Below are positions 49,444 through 58,369 of a DNA stretch of 64,000 bases, in pieces. The notes beneath the pieces are model-generated. The model was not told the DNA's origin and did no database searches. It worked only from the letters and a program-made list of their open reading frames with translations. The position numbers and the translations under genes were made by a program. Source of the stretch: Sphingobacteriales bacterium UTBCD1 (GTDB taxonomy: Bacteria; Bacteroidota; Bacteroidia; Chitinophagales; Chitinophagaceae); the NCBI GenBank assembly GCA_002066995.1, contig MWTC01000021.1, positions 1 through 64,000 on the forward strand, given 5' to 3'. Each line of letters starts with the position of its first letter. The first letter of the stretch is position 1.

Positions 49444-50364
49444 TCATAAGTGCTTTTTTATAACTGATACATATTCCGGAAATGCTATCTCGGGTTCTTC
49501 AATATCCGGATACCAGAATTTTTCCCATTCAAATCCATAATATCCCCTATACCCATCCTTATACAGAAGATCAATTGCTTCAAATATGGGGCATTCACCC
49601 CGGCCTAATAATACAGGTATCAGTTTACCATTAACAAATTTTCCGTCCTTTAGATGGGTATGCCTGATATACTGTTTCAGCTCAGGGTAAACTTTAGCCG
49701 GTGATACCCTGGTAACAGACCACATATTGCAAACATCCCACAACAAACCTGTGTGGGGATGAAAAGCAGGTTCCATGATTTTCCTGATTACTGACGTTTC
49801 TAAAGCATCTCCGTGTGTTTCTATCAAGACAACGACATCGCTTCCTTTTGCATAATTACCCAACTGCAATAATCTTTCACTTATCAGGTTAATAACAATG
49901 TCTCTGCTTTGATCTTCGGGTAGTTTGTTAGGGAATACACGAACATACGGGCAATTAAGTTCGTGTGCAAGATCTATAAATCTCTTTGCTTCATCCAGGT
50001 CCTTTTGCCAGATGCCAATATCCTGATGGTGAAGCGACGCAGAAGATCCTAACCCCTGAATTTTTACTTGCCTGTCCTCGGCCTTTCTCCTGCTTAATTG
50101 AATACTTTCATTATTGCTGAACTCCGGGCACTTTGGCAAATCCATCTGTCCAAGAATTCCTCTAATTTCAATTGCTGCGAATCCATTGTCATGCGCAAAA
50201 TCAAGAACTTTTGTAAATGACCATTTAGGGCAACCCAGGGTAGAGAAAGACAGAAACTGTTTCTTATTCTGACAACCGAAGGTGGTTCCATTTATAGCAA
50301 TTGCTCCTAATAATCCTGAACTGGTTTTAATAAAATCTCTTCTTGAAAATGACTTCATAAACAA
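49444..50364 (-). CDS. Sugar phosphate isomerase/epimerase-like TIM-barrel protein, exported
   Basis: 306 aa. The N-terminus SRRDFIKTSSGLLGAIAINGTTFGC combines a twin-arginine motif with a possible lipobox Cys. The xylose-isomerase-like barrel shows the metal ligands expected for this superfamily: Glu in VVLIETHGDAL near 188, Asp in LLWDVCNMW near 213, His in YIRHTHLKDGK near 237, and Glu in YYGFEWEKFW near 284. Family members isomerise or epimerise keto-sugars, or act on 3-keto-glycosides. Export suggests a free sugar rather than a phosphate as substrate (inference). Confidence 0.85.
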   Translation of the reverse strand: MFMKSFSRRDFIKTSSGLLGAIAINGTTFGCQNKKQFLSFSTLGCPKWSFTKVLDFAHDNGFAAIEIRGILGQMDLPKCPEFSNNESIQLSRRKAEDRQVKIQGLGSSASLHHQDIGIWQKDLDEAKRFIDLAHELNCPYVRVFPNKLPEDQSRDIVINLISERLLQLGNYAKGSDVVVLIETHGDALETSVIRKIMEPAFHPHTGLLWDVCNMWSVTRVSPAKVYPELKQYIRHTHLKDGKFVNGKLIPVLLGRGECPIFEAIDLLYKDGYRGYYGFEWEKFWYPDIEEPEIAFPEYVSVIKKHL

Positions 50365-50475
50365 TCTTTTAACTGATTAAAAATTATAAATTTATTGTGA
50401 AACTCTTTTCAATAATTTATACTGTTTACACTAACCGGCATGAAATTGCTCCTCTGCCCGGTTAACCAATTCAAT

Positions 50476-51852
50476 TTACTTTTTATTAATTCTTATAAAA
50501 TATTTTACAGGTTTATTCAGCTTATATATTGATTGAAACAATGCAGCATGCTTTTGCTCCATATCTTTTTCGTTCACCTTGTCAGACAGGTATTCGGCAA
50601 ATACTTTTTTGAAAAAATTGTAGTTTTCAGACGTTTTGTTTTCATTAAGTATGCTGTCAAATTTTGCTTTTACCAAATCCATGTCTGCAACCATCACAGT
50701 TGCTCCTTCAAAATGCTGATATTCCACATATTTCAATAACCGCAATTGCCTCTCAGTTTTCCAGTATTCATAAAATTGATCAAGTACTTTCTGTGATTGT
50801 TTTGATTGAGGAGTAGCCGTATTCAGCGATAGGTTTATTCCTTTACTTAAATCTTTGTTGGAATAGGTTCCAATAAAAGAAGAATCGATAAGTAAATTAT
50901 AATTCCCTCTTTTTAATCCTTTTATCTGCAGCACTTCCTTGTTTAACTCTGAGGTAAATGGGTGAAGTGAATCAGGGTTTAATCCATCAGGTGAGGGAAA
51001 GGGTAATGACCGGGAAAGATATTCAAAAGAAACATCGTTAGTTCCTGCCTGCAGATTACTAATGATACAGTTCTCAGCTAATAACGTACTGTTCTTTTTA
51101 ACATTGATTTTTACATAAGACACCTTTTTCTCTATATCCTGATTATTTAAAAAAGTATGTGCCATAACAAAAAATCCCAGTTTGCTTACGTGTACTCTGT
51201 CGTTCCCGATTATCGATTTGGTTGGATCCTTCTTCTGAATAATCCTGTTATCCTCATTCATTACGGTCCAGCAATCTACCAGTGGCAGCTGGTATTTTCC
51301 AGACAATTGCTTCAGGAACTCAACACATTTTTTTAAAGCATCATTTACCCCGTAAGCATTTTCTGAGGGTAATTGTCCCGTCTGATCATAAATGGTAGGC
51401 GTTTGCAGGATAACTTTGACTTTTGCCTGCATCAATAACCGAACAATACTATCCGCATTGCGGCACCAGCTTTCTATTCTTTCTTGCTTCTTTTCCTGTA
51501 TGCCGGCTTCGTTCTGCCTGTCTTTCATATAAAGTGATGGCCTAAGGTCGTTTTCTTCAAGCATCAATACGGCCCAGGTTGGTTTAACAACAAAAATGTC
51601 AGAATGAATCCGTGCTAAAATATTGTCCGTCCAATCACCCGATATACCGCAGTTAAGAAATGTAATATTTCTATCCGGATACCTGGTAGCATAAAACAGA
51701 TTTATATAATGATAGTTTCCCCCATTCATAGCAATACTGCTTCCAATAAAACAAATTCTGTCGTTGTCCTGAAATGATGGTATTTGACCATACACCTCTG
51801 TTACAAGCATTAAAGACATAGAAAGAATAAGGGCAAAATATTTCTTAAACAT
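50476..51852 (-). CDS. SGNH/GDSL hydrolase, secreted
   Basis: 458 aa, signal peptide at residues 1-22. SGNH blocks: DRICFIGSSIAMNGGNYHY (nucleophile in GSS near 37), NCGISGDWTDNIL (Gly block), LMLEENDLRPS (Asn block) and DRVHVSKLGFFVMA (Asp and His near 215-218). These enzymes are typically acetyl-esterases on polysaccharides. The C-terminal 200 residues, after about 240, form a separate all-beta then helical region without a recognised family. It lies in the middle of the regulon run and fits deacetylation of a sugar or glycan. Confidence 0.83.
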   Translation of the reverse strand: MFKKYFALILSMSLMLVTEVYGQIPSFQDNDRICFIGSSIAMNGGNYHYINLFYATRYPDRNITFLNCGISGDWTDNILARIHSDIFVVKPTWAVLMLEENDLRPSLYMKDRQNEAGIQEKKQERIESWCRNADSIVRLLMQAKVKVILQTPTIYDQTGQLPSENAYGVNDALKKCVEFLKQLSGKYQLPLVDCWTVMNEDNRIIQKKDPTKSIIGNDRVHVSKLGFFVMAHTFLNNQDIEKKVSYVKINVKKNSTLLAENCIISNLQAGTNDVSFEYLSRSLPFPSPDGLNPDSLHPFTSELNKEVLQIKGLKRGNYNLLIDSSFIGTYSNKDLSKGINLSLNTATPQSKQSQKVLDQFYEYWKTERQLRLLKYVEYQHFEGATVMVADMDLVKAKFDSILNENKTSENYNFFKKVFAEYLSDKVNEKDMEQKHAALFQSIYKLNKPVKYFIRINKK

Positions 51853-51975
51853 GAAGTAATGTTTTTAATGTATAATTTATTCTCTTAAATGAATCATATT
51901 TTTCATTCCATATATCAGGCAGCTTTAGTATTGAAACAACTCCATCGAATTTTACAAGGAACAGGATCACAAATC

Positions 51976-53034
51976 CTATCCGGTATTCAATACAATTTTT
52001 TCGCCTGACTTTGCACTCCGGTAAATGGCTGTAACAATTTCAACTGATTTTTTCCCTTCCACAGCATCTACCAACGGATCAGAGTTCTCTTCAACTGCAT
52101 TGATGAAATCTATCATTTGCATTTTGTGGCCATAATGACTGATTGATGCTGGATCTGCAACCCCACCGGAAGAATTATTCGATATACATTGCTTGTTCCG
52201 GAATACCTCATCGTGTGACAATTCATTCTGAAACTGCCATTTTAAAACACTGTTCTCCTCGAGTATAGCGGAACCTGAAGTACCAATAATTTCAAGACGT
52301 TTAAAAAATCCGGGGAACGCAGCGGTAGTACATTCTATAACACCCAATGCTCCGTTTGCAAATGTCATAATTGCTGTAACGGTATCCTCCACCTGGATTT
52401 CCTTATGGTACCTGTTCGCCGAAATTGCCTGTACCGATTTTATTGGCCCCATAACCCATTGTAACAAATCAACTGAATGTATCCCCTGGTTCATTAAGGC
52501 ACCTCCTCCATCATATTGCCAGGTCCCTCTCCATTCACCAGATTGATAATATTCTTTTGTACGATGCCATTTTACATAAGCGCTCCCCAACACAAGTTCT
52601 CCAAATCTTTGTTCTTCTACGGATCGCTTCAATTGCCTGTTTACTTCATAAAACCTGGAAGGGAATATGACAGCTACCTTTACATTCGCCGCTTTCGCCG
52701 CGTCAATAATCAGATCACAGCGCCCGGTGGTAATTTCCAATGGTTTTTCTATCATGCAGTGTTTGCCGGCAGCAATGCATTTGAGCGCTATCTCAAGATG
52801 TGTTCCCGACGGTGTACATACAGACACAATGTCAATATCAGGGTTTCCTAACATATCGTCCAACGTAGGGTAAACTTTACCTCCATATATCTTTGAAAAA
52901 AGTTCAGCTTTGCTTATGTTATGATTATATACACCAATAATACCGGCACAACCGATCTCTGAAATCGCTTTTGCATGAAAATGGGAAATAACACCCGTAC
53001 CGACGATACCAAATCCAAAAGGTTTCATTTTCAC
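51976..53034 (-). CDS. Gfo/Idh/MocA family oxidoreductase, cytosolic
   Basis: 352 aa without a signal peptide. Rossmann motif GIVGTGVISHFHAKAI at about residues 9-24, PSGTHLEIALKCIAAGKHCMIEKPLEIT with the conserved EKP (Lys near 97), and the C-terminal domain starting MNQGIHSVDLLQWVMGPIKSV. The family oxidises or reduces sugars and cyclitols with NAD(P); 3-keto-glycoside formation is one known role. Its neighbours (a symporter before it and an isomerase-like gene after it) fit a sugar oxidation step on the imported substrate. The substrate is not decidable. Confidence 0.9.
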   Translation of the reverse strand: MKMKPFGFGIVGTGVISHFHAKAISEIGCAGIIGVYNHNISKAELFSKIYGGKVYPTLDDMLGNPDIDIVSVCTPSGTHLEIALKCIAAGKHCMIEKPLEITTGRCDLIIDAAKAANVKVAVIFPSRFYEVNRQLKRSVEEQRFGELVLGSAYVKWHRTKEYYQSGEWRGTWQYDGGGALMNQGIHSVDLLQWVMGPIKSVQAISANRYHKEIQVEDTVTAIMTFANGALGVIECTTAAFPGFFKRLEIIGTSGSAILEENSVLKWQFQNELSHDEVFRNKQCISNNSSGGVADPASISHYGHKMQMIDFINAVEENSDPLVDAVEGKKSVEIVTAIYRSAKSGEKIVLNTG

Positions 53035-53105
53035 AACTTTGAGTTATTGAAAATTTATCACAGAAATAAATTTCATTTCAAACAATCGAATACATCAACT
53101 ATCTC

Positions 53106-54596
53106 CTATTTAGATTCTACTCGAATTTTACTTTCGCTTCGGAGAGCCGCTAACATTTTTTCCACACGTTCAGGTGTACTCGTTTTATTAAACAGCCCAA
53201 AGCAAATAAAAATAACAGCAGATACTATTGTAGGTAATCCAATTTCAAGTGCCAGGCTGTTTAGTTCAATGTTCTTTGTAATAACAAAAGTCAACACGCC
53301 TCCAACTATTGAACCGATAGCCGCTTTTGGCCCACATCTTTTAAATGCCGGTAAAAGCCCAAACAATAAGGGCATTGAAGTAGGCCCAAGCAATGCTCCA
53401 AACCAGGAAATAATTAATCCCAGGACCCCGCCAAAATGGTTGTAGTTAAGTGCTACAACCATTGTTGCTAAAGTGAATAAGCATGTAACAATCCTGGCAG
53501 TACGAAGCGGAGACTTTACATTTTGAAATTTAGGAGATATAACAGGCAAAATATCTCTCGTGATCACAGCGGCAATCGTATTCACATCTGATGATGTCAT
53601 GCCCATAGTCGCTGCAAATAATGAAGCAATCACCAGGCCGATCATCCCCTGTGGCAATATTTTCAACATAAGCCACCCATAGGATTCATCAGGCTTTTCC
53701 AGTCCTGGTAAAATAAGTGGCGCTGCCCACATTGGAAAAAATAATATTAAAGGCCATATTAAATATAGTATCCCTGATAAACGGGCAGCCCTGGATGCTT
53801 CCTTTTCATTGGGAGAAGAAATATATCTTGTTGCCAGGCTCCAGCTTCCACCATTATAACTCAAAAAATATAGGAAGAAAATAAGAACTACAAAAGGAAG
53901 AGTATATGGATCATTGAACCATTGACTATGACTGGGCGGCAATTGCTTCCAGATACCCATGATTGAATCTGCACCACCCAGATGATTCACAACAAGTACA
54001 AACATCACAATGCCTCCTAAAATCTGGACAATAAACTGAATAAAGTCTGTTATTATGACTCCCCATAAACCGCCAAAGGTGACATAAATTAATGTAACCA
54101 CACCCGAAACAAGGATACCGGTCATCATTGAAATTCCTGCTACAACATGGAGGAGTATTCCAATAGCAGCCCACTTGGCGCCAACATCGAAAATCTTTAA
54201 TAATACTCCCGACCAGGCAATAACTTGTTGTGTCAACAGGTTATACCGTATTTTAAGATATTCAAGAGGAGATTGCACCTGGAAATTTCTTCTAAGCCGT
54301 ACCCAATAAGCCGGGAAAATTCCTGCACTAACAATGATAGCGATACCAACAGGCAAAGCCCACCAGACAAATATGGTAAAACCATGTGTATATGCAACAG
54401 CAGCATAAGCTACAAAAACTGCTCCGCTGTGGCCTGAAACATGATGAGAGATACCTGCCAGCCACCAGGGGATTTTTCCTCCGGCAACAAAATAATCATC
54501 GGCATTTTTACTTTTGTAATAAGACATAACACCAATAACAATCATTGATAAAAAAAAGACAATGATCAGAATATAGTCTAATGAGTTTAATGTCAT
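53106..54596 (-). CDS. Sodium:solute symporter (SSS family)
   Basis: 496 aa, about thirteen transmembrane helices. The start YILIIVFFLSMIVIGVMSYYKSKNADDYFVAGGKIPWWLAGISHHVSGHSG is the SSS TM1 pattern, and AASIFAATMGMTSSDVNTIAAVITRDI-like text (SLFAATMGMTSSDVNTIAAV near 325-345) matches the Na2-site TM8 region. Predicted Na+-coupled import of a sugar, acid or amine; it is the obvious inner-membrane importer of the run. It is followed after 71 nt by the Gfo/Idh gene. Confidence 0.9.
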   Translation of the reverse strand: MTLNSLDYILIIVFFLSMIVIGVMSYYKSKNADDYFVAGGKIPWWLAGISHHVSGHSGAVFVAYAAVAYTHGFTIFVWWALPVGIAIIVSAGIFPAYWVRLRRNFQVQSPLEYLKIRYNLLTQQVIAWSGVLLKIFDVGAKWAAIGILLHVVAGISMMTGILVSGVVTLIYVTFGGLWGVIITDFIQFIVQILGGIVMFVLVVNHLGGADSIMGIWKQLPPSHSQWFNDPYTLPFVVLIFFLYFLSYNGGSWSLATRYISSPNEKEASRAARLSGILYLIWPLILFFPMWAAPLILPGLEKPDESYGWLMLKILPQGMIGLVIASLFAATMGMTSSDVNTIAAVITRDILPVISPKFQNVKSPLRTARIVTCLFTLATMVVALNYNHFGGVLGLIISWFGALLGPTSMPLLFGLLPAFKRCGPKAAIGSIVGGVLTFVITKNIELNSLALEIGLPTIVSAVIFICFGLFNKTSTPERVEKMLAALRSESKIRVESK

Positions 54597-54663
54597 CCCT
54601 TTGATTTTTACTTGTTATTTCTTTTAACTTTAATTCTTTTATTCTTATTCCACCTGATCATGA

Positions 54664-55488
54664 TTAATATGATTCTTCTAAAGCCCACCCGATACTTCCC
54701 AGAAGCAAATTGATAAAGTTTGGTGATTGGAAATCTGCCGGATGTCCCAATGATGTATAAAACACTTTGCTTAGTCCTGCCCGGCGAGTCCAGGCAACAG
54801 GTTCAGTTATAGTATCTGCCTTTCCTCTAAGTATTATAGTAATGTTGCTATCAAGCAATGGAGCAACTTTATAAATGTTTCCTTTACTATGCCAATATGA
54901 TGATTGAAGTTTTTGCACAACAGGATGATTCATGGCATTTACATCAAGCGATACATCCGTACCGGGATCAATCGGGCCATAACCCCTGTTTTCACAACCT
55001 AATACTGTTGCAACAAATTCCGGCCAGTCCTCAAAGCCTTCCGAAATTTTATCCCAAACAGTAAAAGCATGATTAGCTGTTCTTATTCCTATAATCGGGC
55101 GACCGGAATTGATATAGCTTTTAATAATTTCCATTTGCTTATGCGGCAGGGCTATACGGCGTGCAAAAATGATCAATAAGTCGGCTTTTTCAACTGCATC
55201 AAAATCCGGGTAAGTATAAGCTCCGTGTGTTCCTTGCCCTAAAAGCACTGTTACCTTATATCCTAATCGTTCTTTTAATAGTCGTCCAAATTCAGGAATG
55301 GTTTTATGTGCCTCATAGTTCAAAGAATCTTCTGTTATCAGAAAAACAATATGTGCTGATTTTTTTGCTTGAGATGCTCCCATAATTTGATTATTCTTTT
55401 CATTCCCTGTTAATGCTGTATCGAATGAAACAATTATTAAATACAGGGCTAAATACCCCATCAGTTGAATATGTTGTTTTAAATTCAT
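54664..55488 (-). CDS. ThuA-like (trehalose-utilisation) domain protein, exported
   Basis: 274 aa with an N-terminal hydrophobic leader (about residues 9-27). The ThuA domain is a class-I-glutamine-amidotransferase-like fold: HIVFLITEDSLNYEAHKTIPEFGRLLKERLGYKVTVLLG, FDAVEKADLLIIFARR, INSGRPIIGIRTANHAF, and KVFYTSLGHPADFQSPNFINLLLGSIGWAL at the end. The reaction of ThuA proteins is not fully settled; they recur with Gfo/Idh oxidoreductases and sugar isomerases, as here. Confidence 0.85.
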   Translation of the reverse strand: MNLKQHIQLMGYLALYLIIVSFDTALTGNEKNNQIMGASQAKKSAHIVFLITEDSLNYEAHKTIPEFGRLLKERLGYKVTVLLGQGTHGAYTYPDFDAVEKADLLIIFARRIALPHKQMEIIKSYINSGRPIIGIRTANHAFTVWDKISEGFEDWPEFVATVLGCENRGYGPIDPGTDVSLDVNAMNHPVVQKLQSSYWHSKGNIYKVAPLLDSNITIILRGKADTITEPVAWTRRAGLSKVFYTSLGHPADFQSPNFINLLLGSIGWALEESY

Positions 55489-55529
55489 CGTTCGTTGTCT
55501 ATTTGAAACAGGATCAAAAGTCAGTCATC

Positions 55530-56543
55530 TCAATTATTTTTAAACCAGTTTTTGTCAATATACAGACTCCAAACCTCACTATTCAATATATAATCATCAC
55601 CTGCTGCCCCACCGGCTATCCATAACTTGTCCTTGAATACAAAAGCAGAATGTTCATGACGTTTGGACCAATGTATCTCTGTTTTTAATTCCTTCCAGTC
55701 AATTCCATTTTTTGAATACCACACATCATCAAAATTTTTATGTTCTCCGGACCAACCGCCTATCACCCAAATACGATCCCGATATACTACGGAGGAAAAC
55801 CACATACGTGGAAGCCACTGTGCCGAGGGTGTTACCTGTTTCCAGTTTATTCCATCTTCTGAACACCAAACATCATTGTGTGCAGTAGCATTCGGGAATC
55901 TTTGTCCACCGCCAATTAACCATATTTTATTATTAAATACGATTGTCTGAGCATGTGCCCTTTTTGACCAGGGAGCGTTCATCAATTCTAATTTCCATTC
56001 TTTTCCATCACCTGATGACCATACATCATTAAAAAGTGTGCTATCGTTATTTTTATAAAAATCCGAAGTACCCCCAAGTATCCACATTCTGTTTTTAAAA
56101 ACAACAAAACCGGGAGACAGACGTGGACTCCAATTAGCAGCTTCCGTTACCAACTCCCAATTAACTCCATCGGCAGAAGACCAAACTTTATTGCTACACT
56201 CTGTTCCGGGAACTTTTCGTCCGCCCATGATCCACATTTTATTTTTGAACACTAACGAAGCTGATAAATCACTTTGTCCCCAAGGTGCAGTTTTTGTTGT
56301 ATTGATCCAACTCTTTCCATCAGATGATTTCCAGACATCCAGGAAATTTGGTGTTTGGGGAGTATCCCACCCACCCAAAATCCATAACTGATTTTTAAAA
56401 ACAAATTCACTTTGAGAATCTCGTGGCCTCCATGCAGCAGAATTGGTTTCTTTAACCCAGTTTATGGTTTTTACCTGGCTGAACGCCGGTGAAATCATTT
56501 GAAAAAATATTATAGAAAAAATTATCAGCAGCCTTTTTTTCAT
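55530..56543 (-). CDS. Kelch-like beta-propeller protein, secreted
   Basis: About 337 aa from the preferred Met at 56543, which puts MKKRLLIIFSIIFFQMISPAFSQ as a standard signal peptide; the frame extends nine codons upstream. Six propeller repeats of roughly 50 residues share 'W(S/K)SxDGxxW....A.WxxR....VFKNKMWILGG'. No catalytic domain is attached. NanM-type mutarotases and glycan-binding lectins use this fold. Here the run context suggests sugar binding or mutarotation (inference). Confidence 0.75.
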   Translation of the reverse strand: MKKRLLIIFSIIFFQMISPAFSQVKTINWVKETNSAAWRPRDSQSEFVFKNQLWILGGWDTPQTPNFLDVWKSSDGKSWINTTKTAPWGQSDLSASLVFKNKMWIMGGRKVPGTECSNKVWSSADGVNWELVTEAANWSPRLSPGFVVFKNRMWILGGTSDFYKNNDSTLFNDVWSSGDGKEWKLELMNAPWSKRAHAQTIVFNNKIWLIGGGQRFPNATAHNDVWCSEDGINWKQVTPSAQWLPRMWFSSVVYRDRIWVIGGWSGEHKNFDDVWYSKNGIDWKELKTEIHWSKRHEHSAFVFKDKLWIAGGAAGDDYILNSEVWSLYIDKNWFKNN

Positions 56544-56584
56544 TTTACTAAAAGTTTTTGTTCCTTCCAATATCCGTTTATCAA

Positions 56585-57412
56585 TTATAGATTAAAGAAT
56601 CTCTTTGCATTGCCAAACCTCAAAAGGTTTTTCACTGATTCATCTGCTTCTTCAGTTCTTAATGACTCAATTCGTAAAAGCCCGGTTACATTATCCAGAA
56701 TTGGCGAATGCGACCCATAAGCAAATTTTTCTTTTCCATACAAAGCGATCATTTTATCCAAATCAGTCATTGCCCTTCCCGATGTGTCCATTAAGAAATT
56801 GGTTTTCTTTAAAAGCTGCACTTCACTTTCATCAAGTCGGACAGTAGCCATGCCGTTTTCATTTTCTCCATCGGGTATTTGCAAGCTGTTAACTACATTT
56901 AATATTAAATATTTAGCATCGGGTACTTCTTTTATGATAGGCAGTATATCTTTCAAAGACCATTCCGTCTCTACATCCATCCATGAACTGGCCCTGCTAT
57001 CTACAATTCTTAGTGATAAAGCCACCGGCAAATTGAGGTCTCTTACATACTTTACCAGTTCAATACAATTTGAGTTTTTCAGATCATAACGATGATATAA
57101 TGGATGAAGCCGTATTCCTCTCATTCCCATTTTATCAATACATTTTTTCAGATCATCTTTCCAACCTGAATATATTGGATTAATGACGGCAAAAGGGATA
57201 ATCCGATTTCCAAAGTTGCTATTCGATTTCAGCTCATCGTATAATTCTTCATTGGCAGATTGTGTATTCTTATAAAAAACTCCATTCAAATTACTTATCA
57301 CCGAAATATCAATTCCTGATGCCTGCATTAATTGAAACCTTGTTTCACAGCTATTATTTTTAAGCTGCCTGAAAGGCCAATGTCCTGTATAAGCATTTAC
57401 ATCAATTAACAT
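56585..57412 (-). CDS. Amidohydrolase-like protein lacking the usual metal ligands
   Basis: 275 aa without a signal peptide. The fold matches amidohydrolase-2 (MGMRGIRLHPLYHRYDL, AYGSHSPILDNVTGLLRIES), but the first-strand HxH is replaced by NAY (LIDVNAYTGHWPFRQL, residues 2-13) and the late Asp by His in YGSHSP. It overlaps the start region of the upstream amidohydrolase by 11 nt, so the two are translated together. It may be a regulatory or heteromeric partner of that enzyme, or use a different metal site. Confidence 0.75.
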   Translation of the reverse strand: MLIDVNAYTGHWPFRQLKNNSCETRFQLMQASGIDISVISNLNGVFYKNTQSANEELYDELKSNSNFGNRIIPFAVINPIYSGWKDDLKKCIDKMGMRGIRLHPLYHRYDLKNSNCIELVKYVRDLNLPVALSLRIVDSRASSWMDVETEWSLKDILPIIKEVPDAKYLILNVVNSLQIPDGENENGMATVRLDESEVQLLKKTNFLMDTSGRAMTDLDKMIALYGKEKFAYGSHSPILDNVTGLLRIESLRTEEADESVKNLLRFGNAKRFFNL

Positions 57413-58340
57413 TATTTCCTGATTTTTTTAATATCGCATTATAATTATCAAAAAATATTTTCTTCCGTTGTGATTCTGAGAGATTATCAGACAGCATGTG
57501 TCCAACTCCCTGGTAAAAACTATTATCACAGCCAAACAGCAATCGGTCTTCACCGATATATTTCAATGCAAAATCAATCATACCTGCTTCGTTATTGCTG
57601 CCTGATACATCTACAAATATATTTGGTGAATGAGCCAAGGCTTTGCAGGCATATTCCCAATCAATTCCACCACCGATATGTGCAAATTGAAACATAGCCT
57701 CAGGATATCTCGCAGCTATTTCTACAAAATCTTCCGGCAATGAAATATTGGGAGGTTCATCCAAATTTAATAATACACGGGATTTTCCAATAGCAGAATG
57801 CATCAGCATGATCATCTTCAGATCAATGAACTTTTCTATGATTGGATAATATAATGGGTCATTAATTTTTACCTGGTTATAAAGTTCTCCTGCGCCAACC
57901 ATACCTGCATCTACACAACGCTTTATTTCTTCCAGCGATTCTTTTGTATAAGTTGGGTTCAGTACCATCGTACCGATAAAACGATCAGGGTGATCTTTCA
58001 TACATTTTATGACTAAATCATTGCATCGCCTGAACTCTTCGGGTGTACCCTTACTAAAAGCCTCTATATTTCGTGAGATCACCAACTTTTCAATTCCCAA
58101 TCTTTCAGCAAAGTCAATTTGTATTGTAGGGCTGTCCGGTGAAAAATAAACATGGGCATGTGTATCAATCTTCCGATACTTCATTACTTCCTCCATCAAT
58201 ACCATTCTCCTTTTTTCAGGAGAAAATTTTTCCGATTGTCCTTTTGGTATGGAAGGAACAAGGTTAGACCCCAATAATAACCCGGCGGCTGAAGCAACTG
58301 TATTGCTAACAAAACTGCGTCTGTCCATTCTTTTATACAT
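57402..58340 (-). CDS. Amidohydrolase (amidohydrolase-2 family), Tat-exported
   Basis: 312 aa. The N-terminus MDRRSFVSNTVASAAGLLLGSNL is a twin-arginine-type signal. The metal site is canonical: HAH in YRKIDTHAHVYFSPD near residue 60, His in MIMLMHSAIGKS, His in MFQFAHIGGGIDW, and Asp in LLFGCDNSFYQG. It overlaps the downstream metal-site-deficient homologue by 11 nt. Family reactions include lactone hydrolysis and decarboxylation; a sugar-lactone substrate would fit the neighbouring oxidoreductase (inference). Confidence 0.84.
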   Translation of the reverse strand: MYKRMDRRSFVSNTVASAAGLLLGSNLVPSIPKGQSEKFSPEKRRMVLMEEVMKYRKIDTHAHVYFSPDSPTIQIDFAERLGIEKLVISRNIEAFSKGTPEEFRRCNDLVIKCMKDHPDRFIGTMVLNPTYTKESLEEIKRCVDAGMVGAGELYNQVKINDPLYYPIIEKFIDLKMIMLMHSAIGKSRVLLNLDEPPNISLPEDFVEIAARYPEAMFQFAHIGGGIDWEYACKALAHSPNIFVDVSGSNNEAGMIDFALKYIGEDRLLFGCDNSFYQGVGHMLSDNLSESQRKKIFFDNYNAILKKSGNNVN

Positions 58341-58369
58341 CGAGAATTCTTTTTAAAAAAACAGAACCG

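Noticed and set aside
51189-51195. CGTGTAC match inside the SGNH hydrolase gene
   Set aside because: Only half of the operator, no palindromic arm and no -7 box; within coding sequence.
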